Shown here in pieces: positions 1 through 4,924 of a stretch of DNA of 5,541 bases. The position numbers were made by a program, and so were the translations under genes. The notes under the pieces are model-generated. The model saw only the letters and a list, made by a program, of their open reading frames with translations, searched no databases and was not told the origin of the DNA. The DNA is from Oscillospiraceae bacterium (GTDB taxonomy: Bacteria; Bacillota_A; Clostridia; Oscillospirales; Oscillospiraceae): contig JAFQLA010000122.1 in assembly GCA_017396725.1 (NCBI GenBank), positions 1 to 5,541 on the forward strand, written 5' to 3'. The first letter of the stretch is position 1. Every line of letters starts with the position of its first letter.

Positions 1-1
1 A

Positions 2-31
2 AACATTGCGGCTGATGACTCGATGATTTAA
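2..31 (+). CDS. Possible 3' end of an upstream gene (partial)
   Basis: One + strand frame is open from base 2 to a TAA at 29-31 and would encode a tail ending DDSMI, nine bases before a strong terminator stem. That spacing fits the end of a gene that starts outside the window. Another frame stops at 13-15 and could equally be the real one, so no identity or function can be given. It is listed only because the terminator at 40-71 implies that something is transcribed into it. Confidence 0.25.
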   Translation, partial: NIAADDSMI

Positions 32-39
32 AAGATTCA

Positions 40-71
40 AAAACCCCCGAGGAGAGATCCTCGGGGGTTTT
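40..71 (+). terminator. Strong intrinsic terminator, likely bidirectional
   Basis: A perfect 14-bp stem (40-53 with 58-71) closes on a GAGA tetraloop (54-57), a GNRA-class loop. The stem has four A:T pairs at its base, then a CCCCC/GGGGG core. The 3' arm ends in TTTT and, because the arms are symmetric, the complementary strand also ends in a T run, so it could terminate from either side. It separates the unseen upstream unit from the LMW-PTP gene. Confidence 0.9.
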
Positions 72-79
72 CCTTTGCC

Positions 80-198
80 AAGGCTCCCTCTGATGAGGGA
101 GCTGGATTCGCCAAAGGCGAAGACTGAGGGAGAGAAAAAAGCGTACTACCCCTCAGGCTCGTTGCGCTCGCCGGCTCCCCTGACAAGGGGAGCCTTTT
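80..198. repeat. Pair of inward-facing hairpin repeats (REP/MITE-like)
   Basis: Two related hairpin modules face each other. The left module has an 8-bp stem (83-90 with 95-102, loop TGAT), then a 6-bp stem (107-112 with 116-121, loop AAA), then ACTGAGGGAG. The right module is the same design reversed: CCCCTCAG at 149-156, then a 9-bp stem (173-181 with 186-194, loop GACA) followed by TTTT. The outer ends match as imperfect inverted repeats (AAGGCTCCC near 80, and the complement of GGGAGCCTTTT near 188-198). The inner ends can also pair (124-130 with 150-156). No transposase is present. The form suggests a non-autonomous repetitive element, and the right-hand hairpin plus T run could also stop transcription. 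A short remnant, GAGGGAGCCTTTTT, lies at 218-231. Confidence 0.7.
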
Positions 199-232
199 GC
201 CGTCGCCTTGCCACACCGAGGGAGCCTTTTTC

Positions 233-261
233 TTGCGCTTTGGGGCGGGGAGGGGTATACT
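233..261 (+). promoter_or_regulatory. Promoter of the LMW-PTP gene
   Basis: A TATACT box (256-261, five of six matches to the sigma-70/SigA -10 consensus) lies 17 bp downstream of TTGCGC (233-238, a weak -35 keeping the TTG). Transcription would start near base 268, giving a leader of about 24 bases. The ribosome binding site AAAGGA (277-282) sits nine bases before the ATG at 292. Confidence 0.6.
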
Positions 262-291
262 GTCCTTATCACACCGAAAGGAACTCATCCT

Positions 292-738
292 ATGAAGCGC
301 ATCCTTTTCCTCTGCCACGGCAACATCTGCCGCAGCCCCATGGCGGAGTTTGTTATGAAAGATCTCACTCAAAAGGCGGGCCGTGCCGCGGATTTTGAGA
401 TCGCCTCCGCCGCCGTTTCCACCGAGGAGCTGGGAAATGACATCTATCCCCCCGCCAAGCGCACCCTCACCGCCCACGGCGTGCCCTTTACCCGCCGCGG
501 TGCCCGTCAGGTGACGCGGGCGGACTACGCTCATTTTGACGCCATCGTCTGCATGGACCGCTCCAACCTCCGCTGGCTTTCCCGCATCATCGGCGAGGAC
601 AAAGCAGGGAAGGTATCCCTCCTCATGGAGCACGCGGGGGAGAGCCGTGATGTGGCCGACCCGTGGTACACCGGGGATTTTGAGGCCACCTACCGCGATG
701 TCCTCCGTGGCTGCAAGGCCCTTTTGGAGAAGCTTTGA
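292..738 (+). CDS. Low-molecular-weight protein tyrosine phosphatase
   Basis: Cytosolic phosphatase of the arsenate reductase-like LMW-PTP fold, 148 residues, the usual family length. The catalytic P-loop lies at the extreme N-terminus: LCHGNICRSP, with nucleophile Cys8, Arg14 and Ser15 fitting C-x5-R-S. The late general-acid motif is DPWY, with Asp123 before Pro124. In the family the Cys attacks the phosphotyrosine (or phosphoarginine) phosphate and the Asp protonates the leaving group. The ATG at 292 is chosen because AAAGGA is well spaced before it and because the P-loop normally starts within about ten residues. An upstream TTG at 208 would add 28 unrelated residues overlapping the promoter. 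The gene has its own promoter and terminator, so it looks monocistronic. Substrates are not evident: no kinase or capsule gene is visible, and a YwlE-like protein-arginine phosphatase role cannot be excluded. Confidence 0.93.
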   Translation: MKRILFLCHGNICRSPMAEFVMKDLTQKAGRAADFEIASAAVSTEELGNDIYPPAKRTLTAHGVPFTRRGARQVTRADYAHFDAIVCMDRSNLRWLSRIIGEDKAGKVSLLMEHAGESRDVADPWYTGDFEATYRDVLRGCKALLEKL

Positions 739-745
739 GCCCTTT

Positions 746-792
746 GGCAAAATTCGGTTTTGCCGCCTCCCTTGCACAAGGGAGGCTTTTTT
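746..792 (+). terminator. Terminator of the LMW-PTP gene, built from a repeat copy
   Basis: A 9-bp GC-rich stem (765-773 with 778-786, loop GCAC) is followed directly by TTTTTT (787-792), a standard intrinsic terminator 26 bases after the stop codon. It is preceded by a second perfect hairpin of 7 bp (746-752 with 758-764, loop TTCGG). Read on the minus strand, the order is GCCTCCCTT-hairpin then a variable hairpin, the same two-hairpin design as the repeat pair at 80-198. This appears to be a further family member serving as terminator. Confidence 0.85.
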
Positions 793-953
793 CATTCCTC
801 CCCGGAAAACCACTTCTCCGCCGAAAGAGACGGGCAAAAAATTATTTTGGCAAGCAGAATTTTATTTCCGCGTGTCAAAAAAGTGGGTAAATATTTGGTG
901 AAAATTTGTGGCGAAAAAGACTGAAAAATCAAAACTTTCCGCGCCCTCTCTCC
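793..953. other. AT-rich intergenic stretch with no recognised content
   Basis: This spacer lies between the LMW-PTP terminator and the purine operon promoter. It is distinctly richer in A and T than its surroundings, with A runs and T runs around 835-935. I see no gene with a ribosome binding site, no clear hairpin and no convincing operator. It may simply be upstream promoter DNA for the pur operon. Confidence 0.5.
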
Positions 954-982
954 TTGACGGAAGGCGGCGATTTTGTTATGCT
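954..982 (+). promoter_or_regulatory. Promoter of the purine operon
   Basis: TTGACG (954-959, five of six matches to the -35 consensus) is separated by exactly 17 bp from TATGCT (977-982, four of six to the -10). Transcription would start near 989, just before the first strand of the riboswitch P1 stem at 1004. An untranslated leader of about 150 bases would precede purE. Confidence 0.75.
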
Positions 983-1002
983 AGTAAGGTATAAAAATAG
1001 GA

Positions 1003-1078
1003 GGTTTTTTTGCAACTGACGGATTTGTGGGTCACCACAGGGGAGCAAGAAAACTGAGCTTATGTCGACCGTCTGGGC
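1003..1078 (+). promoter_or_regulatory. ZTP (pfl-type) riboswitch aptamer
   Basis: The leader carries the hallmark elements of the ZTP/ZMP riboswitch, recognised by resemblance to remembered pfl RNAs of Fusobacterium and Clostridium: CTGACGGA at 1016-1023, a GTGG...CCAC hairpin, and GACCGTCTGGGC at 1067-1078. Pairings visible here are P1 (1004-1012 with 1046-1054, one U-G pair), P2 (1026-1030 with 1035-1039, loop GTCA), and a pseudoknot between GACGG (1018-1022) and CCGTC (1069-1073). In the family, the RNA binds ZMP or ZTP, intermediates that accumulate when 10-formyl-tetrahydrofolate is limiting, and raises expression of purine and one-carbon genes. Its place directly before purE fits. The 3' GGGC (1075-1078) is shared with the following terminator. 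Confidence 0.9.
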
Positions 1079-1115
1079 AGTCTACCTCTTATAAGGGGTT
1101 GGACTGCCCTTTTTT
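1075..1115 (+). terminator. Riboswitch-controlled terminator before purE
   Basis: GGGCAGTC (1075-1082) pairs perfectly with GACTGCCC (1102-1109). The stem continues inward with a few G-U pairs and a bulge (1084-1090 with about 1093-1100), and is followed by TTTTTT (1110-1115). The 5' arm starts inside the conserved GGGC of the ZTP aptamer, so ligand-stabilised aptamer and terminator should be mutually exclusive. The expected logic is an ON switch: without ZMP/ZTP transcription stops here, and with ligand it continues into purE. Confidence 0.88.
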
Positions 1116-1140
1116 ACTATCTTATCGGGAGGAGAACGAA

Positions 1141-1641
1141 GTGAAAAAAGTTGGTATCATCATGGGAAGCGACAGCGATCTGGGCGTAGTGGAAAAAGCC
1201 ATCGATGTGCTTAAGGAATTCGGCGTTCCCTGCGAGGTGCGCGTTTGTTCCGCTCACCGCACGCCTGTGGAAGCGGCTGAATTTGCCAAGTCTGCCCGCG
1301 CCAACGGTTTCGGCGCGCTGATCGCCGCTGCCGGCAAGGCTGCCCATCTGGCGGGCGCCATCGCCGCCAACACCACGCTGCCTGTCATCGGCATCCCCGT
1401 GAAGTCCAGCACGCTGGACGGTCTGGACGCCCTTCTTTCCACCGTACAGATGCCCACCGGCATCCCCGTTGCCACCGTGGCCATCGATGGCGCGGCCAAT
1501 GCGGCCCTCATCGCCATCGAGGTGCTTTCCGTCAGCGATGATGCTCTCGCTCAAAAGCTGGAGGCCAAGCGCAAGGCAGATGCGGACAAGGTCCGCGCCA
1601 AGGACGCTGCCATTCGTGAAAAGTACAGCACGGTTGAATAA
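1141..1641 (+). CDS. purE: PurE, N5-carboxyaminoimidazole ribonucleotide mutase / AIR carboxylase
   Basis: Cytosolic enzyme forming 4-carboxy-AIR in purine synthesis, 166 residues, normal length. Visible motifs are MGSDSDL (8-14), SAHRTP with His39 (37-42), [10 protein letters not shown] with His69 (63-72), and the LPVIGIPV and [11 protein letters not shown] signatures (80-112). SDSD and SAHRTP point to class I (N5-CAIR mutase) rather than class II, which typically has SSSD and SAHKT. The start is GTG at 1141, six bases after GGGAGGAG (1127-1134); a longer reading from 1027 would translate the riboswitch. A charged helical tail ends the protein. It is first in the operon, 11 bases before purF. 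No purK is adjacent, and the usual AGGAAHLPG is AGKAAHLAG here, a variant I associate with clostridial proteins. Confidence 0.96.
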   Translation: MKKVGIIMGSDSDLGVVEKAIDVLKEFGVPCEVRVCSAHRTPVEAAEFAKSARANGFGALIAAAGKAAHLAGAIAANTTLPVIGIPVKSSTLDGLDALLSTVQMPTGIPVATVAIDGAANAALIAIEVLSVSDDALAQKLEAKRKADADKVRAKDAAIREKYSTVE

Positions 1642-1652
1642 CGGAGGATAAC

Positions 1653-3080
1653 ATGGGCGGTTTTTTTGGAGCAATTTCCAAGCGCGACTGCGTGCTTGAC
1701 ATCTTTTTCGGCGTGGACTATCACTCTCATCTGGGCAACCGCCGCGGCGGCATGGCCATTTACGATGAGGACAAGGGTTTCCAGCGCCAGATCCACAATA
1801 TTGAAAATTCCCCTTTCCGCACCAAGTTTGAAGATGATGTCGCCACCTTCCGCGGCAACAAGGGCATCGGCTGCATTTCCGACACCGACCCCCAGCCGCT
1901 GCTGGTGCGCTCCCATCTGGGACTTTACGCCATCTCCACCGTGGGCGTGATCAACAACGCCGACAAGCTGGTAGAGGCTTATTTCTTCGATCATGACCAT
2001 CAGTTCATGGCCATGAGCTCCGGCGCGGTGAATGAATCCGAACTGGTGGCAGCTCTCATCAACAAGAAAGAGTCGCTGGTGGAAGGCATCCGCTACGCGC
2101 AGGAGACCATTGAAGGCTCCGCCACCATCTTGCTGCTGACTGCCGATAAGATCATCGCCGCCCGCGACAAGCTGGGCCGCCTGCCTGTGATCATCGGCCG
2201 GAACGAGGATGGCTGCTGCGTCTCCTTTGAGTCCTTCGCCGGCGAAAAGGTGGGCTACGAAACGGTTTACGAGCTTGGCCCCCGGGAGATCGTGGAGATC
2301 ACGGCGGACGGGTACAAGACCGTTTCCCCCGCAGGGGACAAGATGCGCATCTGCTCTTTCCTCTGGTCTTATTACGGCTATCCCAACTCCACTTACGAAG
2401 GCGTGAATGTGGAAGTGATGCGCACCCGCAACGGCGCCATCATGGCCCGCAACGAGGCCGCCCGCGGCGATATGCCCGAAGTGGATTCTGTTGCCGGCGT
2501 GCCCGACAGCGGCGTGCCCCACGCCATCGGCTACTCCAACGAGAGCAACAAGAACTATTCCCGCCCCTTTATTAAGTACACGCCCACCTGGCCCCGCTCC
2601 TTCACCCCCACCGATCAGAAGGTGCGCAATCAGGTGGCCAAGATGAAGCAGATCCCCGTGCCCGAACTTATCGAGGGCAAGAAGCTGCTCTTCGTGGATG
2701 ACTCCATCGTCCGCGGCACCCAGCTGCGGGAAACCGTGGAATTCCTCTATAACTCCGGCGCCAAGGAAGTGCATATGCGCTCTGCCTGCCCGCCTATTAT
2801 GTATGGCTGCAAGTACCTCAACTTCTCCCGCTCCGGCGCCAAGCCCGATAAGGAGCTGCTGGCCCGCCGCGTGATCGACGAGCTGGAAGGGGAGGAGGGC
2901 CTCAACCATATCGAGGAGTACTCCGACGGCGGCACCGAGCGCGGCAAGTGCCTGCGCCGCGCCATCTGCGAAAAGATGGGCTTTGACTCTCTGGATTATC
3001 AATCTCTCGACGGCCTGCTGGAGGCCATCGGCGTCGACCCGGACAAGGTCTGCACTTACTGCTGGACCGGAAAGGAATAA
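1653..3080 (+). CDS. purF: PurF-like amidophosphoribosyltransferase with a degenerate glutaminase domain
   Basis: Homologue of glutamine-PRPP amidotransferase, the first committed step of purine synthesis, 475 residues, normal length. The C-terminal phosphoribosyltransferase domain is well kept: GVPDSG (282-287) and the PRPP loop FVDDSIVRGT (347-356). Four cysteines matching the Bacillus-type [4Fe-4S] ligands are present: Cys234, Cys386, Cys467 and Cys470. The N-terminal Ntn-glutaminase half aligns but lacks its active residues. The usual Cys at the mature N-terminus is Gly2 (MGGFFG), the HVRY Arg region reads GCISD (73-77), and the HNGN oxyanion motif reads TVGV (96-99). The ATG at 1653 follows GGAGG (1643-1647), and an in-frame TGA at 1635-1637 excludes a longer form with a hidden Cys. 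It probably uses free or trans-delivered ammonia; a regulatory paralogue is possible. It is co-transcribed with purE and purM. Confidence 0.88.
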   Translation: MGGFFGAISKRDCVLDIFFGVDYHSHLGNRRGGMAIYDEDKGFQRQIHNIENSPFRTKFEDDVATFRGNKGIGCISDTDPQPLLVRSHLGLYAISTVGVINNADKLVEAYFFDHDHQFMAMSSGAVNESELVAALINKKESLVEGIRYAQETIEGSATILLLTADKIIAARDKLGRLPVIIGRNEDGCCVSFESFAGEKVGYETVYELGPREIVEITADGYKTVSPAGDKMRICSFLWSYYGYPNSTYEGVNVEVMRTRNGAIMARNEAARGDMPEVDSVAGVPDSGVPHAIGYSNESNKNYSRPFIKYTPTWPRSFTPTDQKVRNQVAKMKQIPVPELIEGKKLLFVDDSIVRGTQLRETVEFLYNSGAKEVHMRSACPPIMYGCKYLNFSRSGAKPDKELLARRVIDELEGEEGLNHIEEYSDGGTERGKCLRRAICEKMGFDSLDYQSLDGLLEAIGVDPDKVCTYCWTGKE

Positions 3081-3086
3081 TTGATT

Positions 3087-4127
3087 ATGAAAAATTCTCA
3101 TTCCGCATCTTACGCTGCTGCCGGCGTGAATATCGAGGCAGGTTATGAAGGCGTGCGCCTTATGAAAAAGCATGTACAGCGCACCATGATCCCCGGTGTG
3201 GTCAGCGATATCGGCGGCTTCGGCGGCCTCTTCGCTCCCGACATTGCCGGCATGGAAGAGCCCATTCTCGTCAGCGGTACCGACGGCGTCGGCACCAAGC
3301 AGCGCATCGCCCAGCTCATGAATAAGCACGATACCGTGGGTATCGACTGCGTGGCTATGTGCGTTAACGATATCGTCTGCGCAGGCGCAAAGCCCATCTT
3401 CTTCCTGGACTATATTGCCATCGGCAAGAACGAGCCTGAAAAGGTGGCAGAACTGGTCAGCGGCGTTGCCGAAGGCTGCGTGCAGTCCGGCTGCGCCCTC
3501 ATCGGCGGCGAGACCGCTGAGCATCCCGGCACCATGACCGCTGACGATTACGACCTGGCAGGCTTTGCCGTGGGTATCGTGGATAAGAAAAAGGTCATCA
3601 ATAAGGACAGCATGCAGGTAGGCGACGTGATCCTGGCCCTGCCCTCCACCGGCGTTCATTCCAACGGTTTCTCTCTTGTCCGCAAGGTATTCAATGTAGA
3701 GCACGCTGACCTCAACGCCAAGGTAGAAGCTCTTGGCGGCAAGACTCTGGGAGAAGTGCTCCTGACCCCCACCAAGATCTACGTTAAGCCCATCGTGGCG
3801 CTTTGTGAAGCGCTGGAAGTGCACGGCATCAGCCACATCACCGGCGGCGGCTTCTATGAAAACCTGCCCCGCTGCATCCCTGACGGTCTCTGCGCCAGCG
3901 TTGCCAAGGCAGACGTCCGCGTGCTGCCCATCTTTGATCTTATCGCTTCCATCGGAAACATTCCCGAACGCGATATGTTCAATACCTTCAACATGGGCGT
4001 CGGCATGGCCGTTATCGTGAAGAAGGAAGATGCTGACCGCGCCATGGAAATTCTCTCTGCCAACGGTCAGGAATCCTATGTTCTCGGTAGTATCGTAGCA
4101 GGCGAAGACAAACTGGATCTGCACTAA
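3087..4127 (+). CDS. purM: PurM, phosphoribosylformylglycinamidine cyclo-ligase (AIR synthetase)
   Basis: ATP-dependent cytosolic enzyme that closes FGAM to aminoimidazole ribonucleotide, the substrate of PurE. It has 346 residues, typical for the family. Conserved blocks in order: [12 protein letters not shown] (8-19), GGFGGLFA (43-50), [10 protein letters not shown] (62-71), [17 protein letters not shown] (93-109), GGETAEHPG (140-148; many relatives have M in place of H), [14 protein letters not shown] (187-200), [11 protein letters not shown] (225-235), [13 protein letters not shown] (250-262) and FNMGVGM (301-307). The fold is the PurM/SelD/ThiL type with a glycine-rich ATP site. The ATG at 3087 is preferred over the TTG at 3081: it sits ten bases after AAAGGA (3071-3076) and only six bases after the purF stop. 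It appears intact. Confidence 0.97.
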   Translation: MKNSHSASYAAAGVNIEAGYEGVRLMKKHVQRTMIPGVVSDIGGFGGLFAPDIAGMEEPILVSGTDGVGTKQRIAQLMNKHDTVGIDCVAMCVNDIVCAGAKPIFFLDYIAIGKNEPEKVAELVSGVAEGCVQSGCALIGGETAEHPGTMTADDYDLAGFAVGIVDKKKVINKDSMQVGDVILALPSTGVHSNGFSLVRKVFNVEHADLNAKVEALGGKTLGEVLLTPTKIYVKPIVALCEALEVHGISHITGGGFYENLPRCIPDGLCASVAKADVRVLPIFDLIASIGNIPERDMFNTFNMGVGMAVIVKKEDADRAMEILSANGQESYVLGSIVAGEDKLDLH

Positions 4128-4130
4128 AAA

Positions 4131-4276
4131 TTTTTCGCCACGGCGGCGTTGGAGTGCCTTGAAATACACCAAGTATTCCTGCGGCGCTCCGCCTTGCCCT
4201 GACAAAAAATTGCATTTTCCGCCATGGCGGCGTTGGGGCGCTTTGAAATACACCAAGGCGCCTTGCCCTGATAAAA
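4131..4276 (+). repeat. Two direct copies of a hairpin repeat inside the operon (purM-purN gap)
   Basis: The 185-bp gap between purM and purN holds two copies of one element, 84 bp apart. Copy 1 is 4131-4207 and copy 2 is 4215-4276, the latter 15 bp shorter. Shared segments are CGCCAYGGCGGCGTTGG, TTGAAATACACCAAG and CCTTGCCCTGAYAAAA. Each folds around the same AAATACAC loop. In copy 2, nine pairs form between 4237-4245 and 4254-4262. In copy 1, CTTG/CAAG (4158-4161, 4170-4173) lies inside GGAGTGC/GCGCTCC (4151-4157, 4184-4190). The stem in copy 2 is kept despite the deletion, suggesting an element with RNA or DNA hairpin structure. No T run follows, so it is not a plain terminator. Confidence 0.8.
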
Positions 4277-4312
4277 CCCACCCCATCAAAAAACTTTCCT
4301 TGGAGGCTCAGC

Positions 4313-4924
4313 ATGACCAAGACGAAAATCGCCGTTCTGGTTTCCGGCGGCGGCACCAATCTGCAGGCTCTTATTGACGCGCAGAACACGGGCGTGATCC
4401 AAAGCGGCGAGATCGTGCTGGTGCTTTCCAGCCGCGCCGGAGTTTACGCTCTGGAGCGCGCGGCCAACGCCAATATCGATGCTTACGCCATCGAGCGCAA
4501 AAAGTGCGCCGATCAGGCCGCCTACGAAGCGGCTCTTATGGAAAAGCTCACCGAATACGGTGTGGAGCTGATCGTGCTGGCAGGCTTCCTTTCCATTTTG
4601 TCCAAAGACTTTACCGACCGCTGGCCCGGCCGCATCCTCAATGTTCACCCCAGTCTGATCCCTTCCTTCTGCGGCAAGGGGTTCTACGGGCTCAAGGTGC
4701 ATGAGGCGGCGCTGGAGTACGGCGTGAAGGTCACCGGCGCCACGGTGCATTTCGTCAACGAAGTGGCGGACGGCGGCGCCATTTTGCTGCAAAAAGCGGT
4801 GGATATCCGGCCCGATGACACGGCGGAGACCCTGCAAAAGCGCGTGATGGAGCAGGCCGAATGGATCCTCCTGCCTCAGGGTACGGAGATGGTATCGAAA
4901 AAAATCATGGAGGAGAAAAAGTGA
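4313..4924 (+). CDS. purN: PurN, phosphoribosylglycinamide formyltransferase
   Basis: Transfers the formyl group of 10-formyl-tetrahydrofolate to GAR, giving FGAR, in the cytosol. It has 203 residues, typical for PurN. Visible features are the N-terminal phosphate-binding loop VSGGGTNLQALID (10-22), LAGFLSILS (89-97), the catalytic NVHPSLIPSF (110-119) with Asn110 and His112, and VADGGAILLQ (151-160) with the essential Asp153. These give the Asn-His-Asp set of folate-dependent formyltransferases. The ATG at 4313 lies six bases after GGAGG (4302-4306). The folate dependence of this step links directly to the ZTP sensor in the leader. The stop overlaps the start of purO by one base (TGATG), so the two are probably translationally coupled. 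Confidence 0.97.
   Translation: MTKTKIAVLVSGGGTNLQALIDAQNTGVIQSGEIVLVLSSRAGVYALERAANANIDAYAIERKKCADQAAYEAALMEKLTEYGVELIVLAGFLSILSKDFTDRWPGRILNVHPSLIPSFCGKGFYGLKVHEAALEYGVKVTGATVHFVNEVADGGAILLQKAVDIRPDDTAETLQKRVMEQAEWILLPQGTEMVSKKIMEEKK

Noticed and set aside
208..291. Longer LMW-PTP start at the TTG at 208
   Set aside because: It would translate through the promoter and push the P-loop Cys to residue 36, whereas the family has it near the N-terminus.
37..837. A 266-codon minus-strand open frame across the LMW-PTP region
   Set aside because: It crosses both terminators and the repeats, lies opposite a clear phosphatase gene, and shows no family motif.
1010..1057. A 15-codon leader reading frame from TTG after GGAGG in the pur leader
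   Set aside because: The GGAGG and T run form the 5' side of the riboswitch P1 stem, and the frame runs through aptamer P2. The riboswitch explains the sequence without a leader peptide.
1027..1140. Longer purE start at the GTG at 1027
   Set aside because: It would translate the aptamer and terminator, has no ribosome binding site, and adds 38 residues not found in PurE. The GTG at 1141 has an excellent site.
1689..1691. Cys13 of the PurF homologue as a replacement nucleophile
   Set aside because: Ntn hydrolases need the nucleophile at the mature N-terminus. Cys13 does not align with the catalytic Cys, and the other glutamine-site residues are also missing.
4131..4276. CRISPR-like array in the purM-purN gap
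   Set aside because: There are only two long imperfect copies, no regular spacers, and the copies differ by an internal 15-bp deletion. A dispersed hairpin repeat fits better.
1551..4289. A 912-codon open frame on the minus strand, opposite purF and purM
   Set aside because: It is the reverse shadow of two well-conserved genes with GC-rich third positions. It has no recognisable domain, and its N-terminus is a translation of the intergenic hairpin repeats.
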